Both the position numbers and the translations under genes were made by a program. The notes beneath the pieces are model-generated. The model had not been told where the DNA came from and ran no database searches. It was given only the letters and a program-made list of their open reading frames with translations. From JANRIG01 sp033765235 (GTDB lineage Bacteria > Bacteroidota > Bacteroidia > Cytophagales > UBA9547), in NCBI GenBank assembly GCA_033765235.1, contig JANRIG010000011.1, forward strand, positions 1 through 64,000: 64,000 bases of DNA, given 5' to 3'. This document shows, piece after piece, positions 27,494 to 36,457 of this stretch. Positions within the stretch are counted from its first letter, which is position 1. Every line of letters begins with the position of its first letter.

Positions 27494-29814
27494 TAGAATT
27501 TAATATTATAAGATATGCCGGGCAATAATGGAAACAAAGATACCTGCTTGGCAGTGAACCCTGTGGGAAACGCTGCATTATCCTCTTTTATTTCATCAAT
27601 ATATATATAAAATGCATTGCGGCGGTTATATAAATTGAATAGACTAAATGTAAGGTCACTGTTTCCCCATTTGTGGGTGAATTTATACACCAGAGCCACA
27701 TCCATACGGTGATAAGGTGCAAGTCTGTAGTTGCCTCTATTGCTCGGATAGTCGGGCACTATGAGTGGGTTGGTACCGTTAAGGTCTCCCAACAGATACC
27801 TTCCTGTGGGCAAGGTCACTGCATTGCCACTGCCATATACCCATATGGCACTCAAAGTGAGTCTTTTTGTAATATCGTAGGTGAGCACTATAGATATATC
27901 GTGCCTTCGGTCGCTGCGGGCAAAGTAAGGGGTATTGTTGTCAATATCAGGAAATTGTCTCCAATTCCACGCCAGTGTATATCCTATCCATCCTTTGAAC
28001 CTGCCTTCTTTTTTTTCGATATAAAATTCGGCACCATATGCCCATCCTTTGCCAAATGCAAATGAGGATTCTATATCATCGTTGGCAAAGGGTGTAACTC
28101 CGCTTTTCACATCAAGCTGGTGTGCAAGCCATTTATAAAAATATTCATTGGTAAATAAATATTTGCCATTGCCAAACACTATATTATATCCTGTAGCTGC
28201 TTGGTCAGCGTATTGAGGCAATACATTTTTGGTAGATGGGTACCAAAAGTCATTAGGGAGCAATTGCCCAGAGTTGGACACCAATAGCAAATATTGATAC
28301 ATACGGGTATAGCTTGCTTTCAAGGAAAAGTTTTCGGTGAGCATATATCTCGCTTGCGCTCGGGGCTCAAGATTGGCAGTATGCCATTTGCCATCTACAA
28401 AATTGTGAAACCCACTCATCCGCAAGCCTAAATTTACTTTGAGCCGTGTGGTAAGTTCTACATCATCAGACACATACACTGCATATTCTTGAAAAAATAA
28501 ATTTTTGGCATCTATAAAATTAATATTTTGAGTGCTGCTTTGTGCATCTATACTGCCCAAAGTGTATTGATAGGTGAGGGCTTGCAGCCCAAATTTTAAT
28601 GTGTTTTTGGATGAAAGCACATATTCAATGTCATATTTTAGCCCATAATTGTTCAGATAGTTGCCCAAGGTAAATTCTATTTCAAAAAATTTATTGTTGA
28701 GCTCTATCTCATAGCGTGAGTAGGTGAAAGATAGGTTTGAAAACATTTTTGGACCAAATATATGATTCCATCGCAAAGAGGTGGTACGGTTGCCCCAGTA
28801 AAAATTTGCATTTATCCTATTACGCTGAAAGTCAAATACATCATTGCCATAATAGCTCCCCAAAAAGAGCCTGTTTCGGGGGGTTATTTCATAGTTTATT
28901 TTAATATTAAAATCATAGAAGTAATAATCAGGTATAGGATTGTACCTGGGGCTGTCTTTGTTCATATCGTTTATTAGCCTTGTGAATACATCTGCGTATG
29001 TGCGCCTGCCGGCTATTATAAATGAGCCCTTGTTTTTCACAATGGGTCCCTCAAGCATAAGCCTTGATGATATGAGACCTATTCCTGCGGTGCCACCATA
29101 CTTATATTTATTGCCTTCATTCATTTTCACATCTACAATAGATGATAGCCTGCCTCCGTATTGTGCGGGGAAACCTCCTTTGTAGAGGTCAATATTTTTC
29201 ACCGCATCACTATTGAATACACTGAAAAATCCAAATAAATGTGAAGGGTTGTACACTATGGCTTCGTCCAGCAAAAAAAGATTTTGGTCAGCACCTCCTC
29301 CACGCACGTATATACCCGAAAAGCCCTCAGACGAGCTCTGTATGCCGGGCTTCAGCTGCAATACTTTGAGCAAATCCACCTCTCCCAAAAATGCCGGTAT
29401 CAGTTTGGCATCCTTGGAGGTGATACTGGTCATGCTCATTTGGGTGGCCTTTACTTGCTCACGGTATGAGTCGCCCCGCACTTCTATTTCCTGTATCTGT
29501 GCTGAGAGCTGCTGTAAATCAATTACTACCTGCATGTTTTGTGTTATATTATATCTCAGTGTTTGAGTTTTATAACCTAAGTAGCTCACTATGAGTGTCA
29601 CACTATCAGCTACTTCTGATATAGAAAAAAATCCATAACCGTTTGTCACTGTCACTTTGTTTCCAGATGCAGCCACCGTAGCACCTATCAGGTCTTCGCC
29701 GCTGCCGGCATCTTTCACATAGCCGCTTATTATATAGGTTTTGTATTGCGATATTGCATCATGAAAATTTGTAAAAATTAATAGTATAATAATTAATGCA
29801 CGATACCGTATCAC
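27493..29814 (-). CDS. TonB-dependent receptor with carboxypeptidase-regulatory-like domain
   Basis: Outer-membrane active importer. The 773-aa protein has a signal peptide (1-22), an N-terminal carboxypeptidase-D-regulatory-like domain (ISGYVKDAGSGEDLIGATV, about 29-110), a plug domain (PGIQSSSEGFSGIYVRGGG, DEAIVYNPSHLFGFF) and a 22-strand barrel ending LLPGISYNIKF with C-terminal Phe. The layout is typical of the receptors paired with DUF4249 proteins. The start follows the def stop by 7 bases and the stop overlaps the DUF4249 gene. The substrate is unknown. Confidence 0.93.
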   Translation of the reverse strand: MIRYRALIIILLIFTNFHDAISQYKTYIISGYVKDAGSGEDLIGATVAASGNKVTVTNGYGFFSISEVADSVTLIVSYLGYKTQTLRYNITQNMQVVIDLQQLSAQIQEIEVRGDSYREQVKATQMSMTSITSKDAKLIPAFLGEVDLLKVLQLKPGIQSSSEGFSGIYVRGGGADQNLFLLDEAIVYNPSHLFGFFSVFNSDAVKNIDLYKGGFPAQYGGRLSSIVDVKMNEGNKYKYGGTAGIGLISSRLMLEGPIVKNKGSFIIAGRRTYADVFTRLINDMNKDSPRYNPIPDYYFYDFNIKINYEITPRNRLFLGSYYGNDVFDFQRNRINANFYWGNRTTSLRWNHIFGPKMFSNLSFTYSRYEIELNNKFFEIEFTLGNYLNNYGLKYDIEYVLSSKNTLKFGLQALTYQYTLGSIDAQSSTQNINFIDAKNLFFQEYAVYVSDDVELTTRLKVNLGLRMSGFHNFVDGKWHTANLEPRAQARYMLTENFSLKASYTRMYQYLLLVSNSGQLLPNDFWYPSTKNVLPQYADQAATGYNIVFGNGKYLFTNEYFYKWLAHQLDVKSGVTPFANDDIESSFAFGKGWAYGAEFYIEKKEGRFKGWIGYTLAWNWRQFPDIDNNTPYFARSDRRHDISIVLTYDITKRLTLSAIWVYGSGNAVTLPTGRYLLGDLNGTNPLIVPDYPSNRGNYRLAPYHRMDVALVYKFTHKWGNSDLTFSLFNLYNRRNAFYIYIDEIKEDNAAFPTGFTAKQVSLFPLLPGISYNIKF

Positions 29815-29821
29815 ATAATGT

Positions 29822-30373
29822 CTATTTGAGTGGGAATCTCATTTTATAATCGGTCTCTATTTTGCCTTTGCTTATGTCTGACAGTTTGCCCTTGAGCAAC
29901 TGCTTTTTGAGCGTAGATATATGGTCTGTAAATAATATTCCCTCTATGTGGTCATATTCATGTTGTATAATACGTGCCTGTAAGCCATCATAAGTTTCTG
30001 TCATTTTGGTACGGTTTTCATCATAATACGTAATAGTAACCACAGAAGGGCGCAATATGTTTTCTCTTATTTTGGGAATGCTCAAGCAGCCCTCTTCATA
30101 GCTCCAGCTTTCGCCGGATTGTGAAGTTATGACAGGGTTTATAAATACTTTTTTGAACCCACTGTCTTTGAGCTGCTCTATACCTGAGCCGTCGGCTACA
30201 AAAAGCCTTATATTTTTGCCTATTTGCGGTGCTGCCAAGCCTACCCCATTGGCTGCATACATGGTTTCAAACATGTTGTCAATCAATGCCTTGAGATCAG
30301 GATAATCTTCAGCAATATCTACAGACTTGCGCCTGAGCACAGGGTCGCCGTAAGCATATATAGGTAATATCAT
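29822..30373 (-). CDS. def: Peptide deformylase
   Basis: Removes the formyl group from the N-terminal methionine of new proteins. The 183-aa protein has all three motifs: GVGLAAPQIG (43-52), EGCLSIP (94-100, metal ligand Cys96) and HEYDH (138-142, two His ligands and the catalytic Glu). Length is normal. It is followed after 7 bases by the TonB receptor gene, an unusual neighbour for a housekeeping enzyme. A TACATTTG -7-like motif lies upstream (30390-30397). Confidence 0.97.
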   Translation of the reverse strand: MILPIYAYGDPVLRRKSVDIAEDYPDLKALIDNMFETMYAANGVGLAAPQIGKNIRLFVADGSGIEQLKDSGFKKVFINPVITSQSGESWSYEEGCLSIPKIRENILRPSVVTITYYDENRTKMTETYDGLQARIIQHEYDHIEGILFTDHISTLKKQLLKGKLSDISKGKIETDYKMRFPLK

Positions 30374-30548
30374 CGTTGATAATTTTGTTGCAAATGTAAT
30401 GCAACAAAGGGGTATAATTCACTAATTGTTTTATGATTTGTTTAATTATATTACTTTTTTCATCTTTATATATGCACATATTTTTTACAAATATTATACA
30501 CCATATGTTTTTAGTCATATATTTGCAACTTTGAAAAATTATATTATC

Positions 30549-31277
30549 ATGAAAAAAATAATAATCACCCTTTCTCTAGCTCTCATTTATACCTTAGTGG
30601 GGTATTCACAAACAAAACCTCAATCCAAACCCAAACCCATGACCGAATTTGTACTCAAAACCCAAGCCGATAAACTCAGCTATGCCATAGGTATTAACAT
30701 TGCTCAAGGCATGAAGCAACAAGGCTTGTCAGACTCTTTGAATATAAAAGCACTTGCCAGAGCACTGGAAGATGTATTTAAAGGGGGCAAAATGGCACTT
30801 TCTACCGAAGATGCTCAAGGTATAATACAAAACTTCATGATGGCACAGCAGCAGAAAATGCAGGCTGAGCAGCAAAAATCCGGAGGCAAAAATCTTGAAG
30901 AAGGCAAAAAATTTCTTGCCGAAAATAAAACAAAACCGGGCGTAGTCACACTACCCAGCGGCTTGCAATATATGGTATTGAAAGAAGGTACCGGTCCCAT
31001 ACCTGTAGATACTAATACGGTGACTACTCACTACCACGGCACATTGATAAACGGCGAAGTGTTTGACAGCTCAGTGCAACGCGGTCAGCCTGCCTCATTC
31101 CCTGTAAATGGCGTGATAAAAGGCTGGATAGAAGCCCTCAAACTCATGAAAGTAGGCAGCAAATGGAAACTCTTTGTACCCTCAGACTTAGCCTATGGTC
31201 CCCAAAGCGCAGGACCAAAAATAGGACCAAACTCTACCCTCATTTTTGAAGTAGAGCTCATCAGCATTGATAAGTAG
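30549..31277 (+). CDS. FKBP-type peptidyl-prolyl isomerase, periplasmic (Mip/FklB-like)
   Basis: Catalyses cis-trans isomerisation of prolyl bonds during protein folding outside the cytoplasm. The 242-aa protein has a signal peptide (about 1-20), an FKBP_N helical dimerisation domain (LSYAIGINIAQGMKQQGLSD, about 40-120) and an FKBP domain (THYHGTLINGEVFDSS, VIKGWIEALKLMKVGSKWKL, VPSDLAYG). The start at 30549 begins the signal peptide; the longer frame from 30426 adds 41 hydrophobic residues and runs across a TATATTTG promoter-like motif, so I reject it. Confidence 0.93.
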   Translation: MKKIIITLSLALIYTLVGYSQTKPQSKPKPMTEFVLKTQADKLSYAIGINIAQGMKQQGLSDSLNIKALARALEDVFKGGKMALSTEDAQGIIQNFMMAQQQKMQAEQQKSGGKNLEEGKKFLAENKTKPGVVTLPSGLQYMVLKEGTGPIPVDTNTVTTHYHGTLINGEVFDSSVQRGQPASFPVNGVIKGWIEALKLMKVGSKWKLFVPSDLAYGPQSAGPKIGPNSTLIFEVELISIDK

Positions 31278-31687
31278 CATACATAGTCAATCTTTTAGGT
31301 TTGTATATTTGTTGAATGTATTATAAATTGTACTTTATTGCGCAACTTAGTACATCAATATACATTAATCTGCAAAAAAATTGCCCAAATATCGCTGCTT
31401 GACATCAATATGCAATATACTTGTGCAAACTATATCACTTGGTAGTTGATGAGCGTGTGGAGCTAATTAGTGAATAAATAATAACAAACTCCTTCTCCCT
31501 CAACCTATCATCAGATATTGAGCAAAAGCATAGGTATAAATTTAAACATTATTTATTGAAATATTCTTACAAAATGCTTCAGGCACCCATTTGGCTTGCG
31601 GTTGCATTTGACCAACTATATCTTACAAATTGAAAATCCTATTTTAATGTTGTATAGCCCGAAATATGCTTTCAGGATTAAACAATG
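31278..31687. other. Intergenic region, nothing recognised
   Basis: About 410 bases between the FKBP gene and tRNA-Arg hold no ORF above about 20 codons in either strand and no strong terminator hairpin. Confidence 0.5.
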
Positions 31688-31761
31688 TGTTCCCGAAGGG
31701 AGTCGAACCCCTAACCTTCTGATCCGTAGTCAGATACTCTATCCAGTTAAGCTACGGGAAC
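31688..31761 (-). tRNA. tRNA-Arg (anticodon ACG)
   Basis: Read on the minus strand the 74 bases fold as a tRNA: acceptor GTTCCCG pairing with CGGGAAC, D arm GCTTAACTGGATAGAGT, anticodon stem TCTGA/TCAGA with loop CTACGGA (anticodon ACG), T arm AGGGG-TTCGACT-CCCTT and discriminator A. Anticodon ACG reads Arg CGN codons after A34 is converted to inosine by TadA. The CCA end is not encoded (CAT follows). Confidence 0.95.
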
Positions 31762-31833
31762 ATGATTATCTGCGCAAAAATAATTACAAAAATTCTTTTA
31801 TCATAAACTTAACATAAAAATTACAAACATTTT

Positions 31834-31864
31834 TTTGCTAAATAATTTTGTTTATCTATCTTTG
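31834..31864 (+). promoter_or_regulatory. Promoter of the rpsL-rpsG-fusA-rpsJ operon
   Basis: TTTG (31834-31837), 19 bases, then TATCTTTG (31857-31864) exactly fits the Bacteroidota -33/-7 consensus. Transcription should start near 31871, about 29 bases before the rpsL ATG, with an A-rich leader and no Shine-Dalgarno sequence. Confidence 0.85.
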
Positions 31865-31899
31865 CACTCCCAAAATTAAAAAAGGTAAAAAATAAGTAA

Positions 31900-32319
31900 A
31901 TGCCAACCATTCAGCAGTTAGTACGCAAAGGCAGAAAAGCCCTTAAGTGGAAGTCAAAATCGCCCGCACTCACCTCATGCCCCGAGCGCAGAGGAGTATG
32001 TACCAGGGTATATACTACCACTCCCAAAAAACCCAACTCTGCACTTCGCAAAGTAGCCAGGGTAAGACTTACCAACACCCGCGAAGTAAATGCTTACATA
32101 CCCGGTGAGGGACATAACCTGCAAGAGCACTCCATAGTACTCATCAGAGGCGGTAGGGTAAAAGACCTTCCCGGTGTGCGTTATCACATCATCAGAGGTG
32201 CGTTGGACACAGCAGGTGTAAACGGCAGGAAACAAAGTCGTTCAAAGTACGGTGCCAAAACTCCAAAAGCAGGAGCAGCAGGCAAAGGAGCACCGGCAGC
32301 ACCAGCTAAAAAGAAATAA
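31900..32319 (+). CDS. rpsL: 30S ribosomal protein S12
   Basis: S12 lines the decoding centre. The 139-aa protein starts MPTIQQLVRKGRKAL and has the conserved TTPKKPNSALRKVARVRL and RGGRVKDLPGVRYH segments. The lysines at the positions altered in streptomycin resistance in E. coli (Lys42 and Lys87) are wild type. The C-terminal Ala/Gly/Pro/Lys tail (about 120-139) is longer than in E. coli. It is the first gene of the str operon here. Confidence 0.98.
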   Translation: MPTIQQLVRKGRKALKWKSKSPALTSCPERRGVCTRVYTTTPKKPNSALRKVARVRLTNTREVNAYIPGEGHNLQEHSIVLIRGGRVKDLPGVRYHIIRGALDTAGVNGRKQSRSKYGAKTPKAGAAGKGAPAAPAKKK

Positions 32320-32345
32320 TACATTGAAAAATCAAATAGGCTAAA

Positions 32346-32813
32346 ATGAGAAAATCAAAACCTGAAAAAAGATACGTACTACCCGACCCTAAGTTTAACG
32401 ATACTTTGGTCACTAAGTTTGTAAACAATCTAATGTACGATGGCAAAAAAAGCATTGCATACAATATATTTTATGATGCCCTGTCTGTAGTTGAAAAGAA
32501 AACTCAAGAAAATGGACTTGAGGTGTGGAAAAAAGCCCTAAACAACATCATGCCTACTGTAGAGGTAAAAAGTAGAAGAGTAGGTGGAGCCAACTTTCAA
32601 GTGCCTGCCGAAGTACGCCCCGACAGAAAAGTGTCACTCGGTATCAAATGGATGATACTCTATGCACGCAAAAGAAATGAAAAAACTATGACCGACAAAT
32701 TGGCCGGCGAAATAGTAGCTGCCTCCAAAGGCGAAGGCGCAGCAGTAAAAAAGAAAGACGATACACACCGTATGGCAGAGGCTAACAAAGCATTTGCACA
32801 CTTCAAATTATAA
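32346..32813 (+). CDS. rpsG: 30S ribosomal protein S7
   Basis: S7 nucleates assembly of the 30S head. The 155-aa protein starts MRKSKPEKRYVLPDPKF and contains LVTKFVNNLMYDGKKSIAY, VEVKSRRVGGANFQVPAEVR and the C-terminal DTHRMAEANKAFAHF, all family hallmarks. It lies 26 bases after rpsL and 9 bases before fusA. Confidence 0.98.
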   Translation: MRKSKPEKRYVLPDPKFNDTLVTKFVNNLMYDGKKSIAYNIFYDALSVVEKKTQENGLEVWKKALNNIMPTVEVKSRRVGGANFQVPAEVRPDRKVSLGIKWMILYARKRNEKTMTDKLAGEIVAASKGEGAAVKKKDDTHRMAEANKAFAHFKL

Positions 32814-32822
32814 TCCAAACCA

Positions 32823-34952
32823 ATGGCAAATCTAAGATTATTAAGAAACATCGGCATCATGGCGCACATAGATGCCGGCAAAACTACTACGTCTGAACGT
32901 ATATTATACTATTCCGGCAAAGTACACAAAATAGGCGAGGTACATGAAGGTGCTGCTACTATGGACTGGATGGTGCAAGAACAAGAGAGAGGCATCACCA
33001 TCACATCTGCTGCCACACACTTTCAATGGAACTATCCCACAGAGCAAGGCGAACCTATACCCGGCATCACTCAAACCTATGAATTTAACCTAATTGACAC
33101 ACCCGGTCACGTAGATTTTACTGTAGAGGTAGAGCGCTCACTTCGTGTGCTTGATGGTGCCATAGCATTATTCTCAGCAGTAGATGGTGTAGAACCTCAG
33201 TCTGAAACAGTATGGAGACAAGCCAATAAATATCAAGTGCCACGCCTCTGTTTTGTAAATAAAATGGATAGACAAGGTGCTGATTTTTTTGATTGTGTCA
33301 AACAAATAAAAGAAAAATTAGGTGCTAAACCTGTACCTTTACAAGTGCCTATTGGTGCTGAAGATAAATTCAAAGGAGTTGTAGACCTGCTCACTATGAA
33401 AGGTTATATTTGGAATGAAACAGACCAAGGTAAAACTTATAAAGTAGTAGATATACCCGCAGACCTCAAAGAAACAGCCGATGAATGGAGGCAATATCTA
33501 GTAGAATCTATTGCAGAATATGATGACGCATTACTCGAAAAGTTTTTTGACAACCCTGACTCCATCACTCGCGAAGAACTCATGGAGGCTATCAGAAAAG
33601 CCACAGTTGATATGACCATTTCCCCGGTCATGTGTGGTTCGGCATTCAAAAACAAAGGAGTGCAAATGGCACTTGACGCTGTAATAGCCTATTTGCCAAG
33701 CCCATTAGACCTTCCTCCTGTAGAAGGCACTAACCCGGATACCGAAGAAACAGAAACGCGCGAAGCAAAATCTGATGCCCATTTTGCAGCTTTGGCTTTT
33801 AAAATTGCTACTGACCCCTTTGTAGGCAGATTAGCATTTATTCGTGTTTATTCAGGTACTTTAGAAGCAGGTTCATACGTAGAAAATATGCGCACCGGCA
33901 AAAAAGAACGTATATCACGCCTCATGCAAATGCATGCCAATAAACAAAACCCCATTGACAAAGTAGAGGCAGGAGATATTGCCGCTTGCGTAGGATTTAA
34001 AGATATTAAAACCGGCGACACACTCGTGGTAGAAGGAAAACCAATTGTATTAGAGTCTATGTCATTCCCAGACCCTGTAATTGGATATGCCATTGAACCT
34101 AAGAAAACGGCAGATTTAGACAAAATGTCCAACGCACTTGCCAAATTGGTAGAAGAAGATCCTACTTTGAAGCTCAACACCGACCAAGAAACCGGACAAA
34201 CCATACTCAGAGGTATGGGAGAGTTGCATCTTGAGATCATTATAGACAGACTTAGAAGAGAGTTTAGCGTAGAAATCAATCAAGGAGCACCGCAAGTGGC
34301 ATACAAAGAAAGATTTACAAAGAAATTTGAACATCGCGAAGTATATAAAAAGCAAACAGGAGGTAGGGGTAAATTTGCTGATATAGTCTTTGAAATGAGC
34401 CCGCGCGACGACGGCAAAGAAGGTCTTGAATTTGTAAACGAAATTGTAGGAGGGGCTATACCTCGTGAGTTTATTCCAGCCGTTCAAAAAGGGTTTGAAG
34501 AATGTCTTAAAAACGGCATATTAGCAGGCTATCCTGTAGAAGCCTTTAAAATAAGGCTTATACATGGCTCATACCACGATGTGGACTCTGATTCGCTATC
34601 ATTTGAAATGGCTGCTAAAATAGGCTTCAAAGAAGCCGGTCGAAACTGCGGTGCACAACTCTTAGAACCTATAATGGCTGTAGAAGTAGTAACACCCGAT
34701 GAATATACAGGTCCTGTAACAGGCGACCTCAACCGTCGCAGAGGTCTTATGAAAGGGATGGACAACAGAGCAGGTGCTACCGTAATAAAAGCAGATGTGC
34801 CTCTATCTGAACTATTTGGGTATGTCACAGACCTTAGAACCATATCATCAGGCAGAGCCTCTGCCACACTCACATTTGCACATTATGACCCGGTACCTAC
34901 TAACTTGGCAGAATCTATTATAAGTAAATCAAAAGGAGCTTTAGTACATTAA
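32823..34952 (+). CDS. fusA: Elongation factor G
   Basis: EF-G is the GTPase that drives translocation and ribosome recycling. The 709-aa protein has the G1 loop AHIDAGKTTTSERIL, switch II DTPGHVDFTVEVERS, NKMD as G4, and the domain IV/V blocks GGRGKFADIVFEMSP and GYVTDLRTISSGRASATLTF. It is full-length and of the canonical type. It lies in the str operon; tuf does not follow within the window. Confidence 0.98.
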   Translation: MANLRLLRNIGIMAHIDAGKTTTSERILYYSGKVHKIGEVHEGAATMDWMVQEQERGITITSAATHFQWNYPTEQGEPIPGITQTYEFNLIDTPGHVDFTVEVERSLRVLDGAIALFSAVDGVEPQSETVWRQANKYQVPRLCFVNKMDRQGADFFDCVKQIKEKLGAKPVPLQVPIGAEDKFKGVVDLLTMKGYIWNETDQGKTYKVVDIPADLKETADEWRQYLVESIAEYDDALLEKFFDNPDSITREELMEAIRKATVDMTISPVMCGSAFKNKGVQMALDAVIAYLPSPLDLPPVEGTNPDTEETETREAKSDAHFAALAFKIATDPFVGRLAFIRVYSGTLEAGSYVENMRTGKKERISRLMQMHANKQNPIDKVEAGDIAACVGFKDIKTGDTLVVEGKPIVLESMSFPDPVIGYAIEPKKTADLDKMSNALAKLVEEDPTLKLNTDQETGQTILRGMGELHLEIIIDRLRREFSVEINQGAPQVAYKERFTKKFEHREVYKKQTGGRGKFADIVFEMSPRDDGKEGLEFVNEIVGGAIPREFIPAVQKGFEECLKNGILAGYPVEAFKIRLIHGSYHDVDSDSLSFEMAAKIGFKEAGRNCGAQLLEPIMAVEVVTPDEYTGPVTGDLNRRRGLMKGMDNRAGATVIKADVPLSELFGYVTDLRTISSGRASATLTFAHYDPVPTNLAESIISKSKGALVH

Positions 34953-34962
34953 TAATATAAAA

Positions 34963-35268
34963 ATGGCACAAAAAATAAGAATTAAACTCAAATCATTTGA
35001 CCATACATTGGTAGATAAATCATCTGAGAAAATAGTCCGTGCAGTGAAGGCTACAGGAGCAGTTGTAAGCGGACCTATTCCACTTCCTACAGAGAAGCAG
35101 GTGTACACAGTGTTAAAATCGCCTCATGTGAATAAGAAAGCACGTGAACAGTTTCAGCTCGCAACCTACAAAAGGCTGGTAGATATATACTCCAACAGCC
35201 CCAAAACCGTGGACGCGCTTATGAAGCTTGAGCTACCCAGCGGAGTGGATGTAGAAATAAAAGTGTAG
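34963..35268 (+). CDS. rpsJ: 30S ribosomal protein S10
   Basis: S10 is a 30S head protein and, with NusB, part of transcription antitermination complexes. The 101-aa protein starts MAQKIRIKLKSFDHTLVD and has GPIPLPTEKQVYTVLKSPHV and the C-terminal ALMKLELPSGVDVEI. It lies 10 bases after fusA. In most Bacteroidota rplC, rplD and the rest of the S10 operon follow; here about 200 bases of non-coding DNA and an unrelated minus-strand gene follow. Confidence 0.98.
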   Translation: MAQKIRIKLKSFDHTLVDKSSEKIVRAVKATGAVVSGPIPLPTEKQVYTVLKSPHVNKKAREQFQLATYKRLVDIYSNSPKTVDALMKLELPSGVDVEIKV

Positions 35269-35465
35269 TTGAAAAAACACATTTATTCTTTTTAGTCTCT
35301 CTTTCTATATCTTATCCTGAAATATTATACACAAACATGTGTAAAATTCAGAGAAAATAATATGATTAATCTGTTGCAGATATCATGTAATTTCATAAAA
35401 ATTACATTTGTATAGCGGTTTACACATTAAGATATAGAGTAGCAAATAATAAAATACTGTAATCT

Positions 35466-35615
35466 CTAATATAACAACCTGATTTTAAGAAATGCAGGCA
35501 TATTTTTTTTAGTCATATCAGGCTTCTTTTGATTATCCACTTTATTGCATGCCAGTGCCAATAGCAAGGATATCGAAAAAAATAAAATAAAGTCTCTAAT
35601 CGCTGATTTTTTCAT
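35466..35615 (-). CDS. Tiny lipoprotein, unknown function
   Basis: A 49-codon frame on the minus strand encodes a lipoprotein signal with positive N-terminus (MKKSAIRD), hydrophobic core (FILFFSISLLLALA) and lipobox LALAC, followed by a 26-residue Lys/Asn/Pro-rich tail. The ATG is at 35615 and the TAG at 35466-35468. Nothing opposes it on the other strand in this 513-base gap between rpsJ and sdhC. I know no function; it would be a membrane-anchored peptide of about 27 residues. Confidence 0.55.
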   Translation of the reverse strand: MKKSAIRDFILFFSISLLLALACNKVDNQKKPDMTKKNMPAFLKIRLLY

Positions 35616-35724
35616 ACCGTAAATGTATAAAAAGATATTATAACATTCATATTAAGATATTGTTAAATATTATGATTATATTTGATGTAGCATTGTTTAG
35701 AATCATACAAAATATAAAAAACGT

Positions 35725-35755
35725 ATTGCTTTATACAAAATCAACCATAATTTTG
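35725..35755 (+). promoter_or_regulatory. Promoter-like site upstream of sdhCAB
   Basis: ATTG (35725-35728), 19 bases, then TAATTTTG (35748-35755). The -7 element and spacing fit the Bacteroidota pattern; the -33 element has one mismatch. The sdhC ATG is 26 bases downstream. Confidence 0.6.
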
Positions 35756-35781
35756 AAAAAATATACTTAATTGTACATCTT

Positions 35782-36447
35782 ATGAATTGGTTTACAGCCA
35801 CTCTTACAAGTTCCATAGGCAAAAAAATCATTGTTGGCATCACTGGTCTTTTTCTATGCTCATTTTTGATTATACACTGCCTTATCAACTCATTTATTTT
35901 TATAAACGACGGAGGCAAACTTTTCAACTCCGGGGCTGAGTTTATGGGTACCAATCCATTAATCCGTACTATGGAGATAGTATTATTCATTGGGCTTATC
36001 ATACACATCGTGCAAACGCTCACTATGGCCTATGAAAACAGCAAAGCCAGACCTGTGCCATATGCGGTAGTAAAAAACCAAAGCAAGTGGTATTCGCGCT
36101 CTATGGCACTTTTGGGCACATTGATATTGATTTTTTTAATATTACATTTAAAACACTTTTGGGTGGTGAGCAGATTTACTGACCATATTACAAGTGGCGA
36201 TGAAACTTTATTTGATGAAATGAAAGAAGTTTTTGATAACCCAATAGTAGTAATTATATATGTATTGGCACAGTTTTCACTCGGCTACCACCTGCTACAT
36301 GGTTTTCAGTCTGCCTTTCAGACCCTTGGTCTTAATCATAAAAAATATACCCCGTTGATACAAACCACAGGGTTGATATTTTCTATCATCATACCATTTT
36401 TATTTGCATGTATGCCTATAGCAATGTACTTAAAAATTATTCAATAA
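35782..36447 (+). CDS. sdhC: Succinate dehydrogenase/fumarate reductase cytochrome b558 subunit
   Basis: Membrane anchor of complex II carrying haem b and the quinone site. The 221-aa protein has five predicted helices and conserved histidines in helices (FLIIHCLINSF near 32, IHIVQTLTMAYE near 77, ILHLKHFW near 120, GYHLLHGFQSAFQTLG near 168), the single-subunit B-type form found in Bacteroidota. It heads the sdhCAB operon; sdhA starts 10 bases later. Confidence 0.95.
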   Translation: MNWFTATLTSSIGKKIIVGITGLFLCSFLIIHCLINSFIFINDGGKLFNSGAEFMGTNPLIRTMEIVLFIGLIIHIVQTLTMAYENSKARPVPYAVVKNQSKWYSRSMALLGTLILIFLILHLKHFWVVSRFTDHITSGDETLFDEMKEVFDNPIVVIIYVLAQFSLGYHLLHGFQSAFQTLGLNHKKYTPLIQTTGLIFSIIIPFLFACMPIAMYLKIIQ

Positions 36448-36457
36448 ATAATAACCC

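Noticed and set aside
30426..30548. 41-residue extension of the FKBP protein
   Set aside because: It precedes an intact signal peptide and runs across a promoter-like motif.
31596..31817. A 73-codon frame over the tRNA-Arg gene
   Set aside because: Its middle section is the reverse complement of a clear tRNA, so it is not coding.
35325..35345. TACACA-AACA-TGTGTA hairpin after rpsJ as terminator
   Set aside because: The 6-bp stem is weak and no U tract follows.
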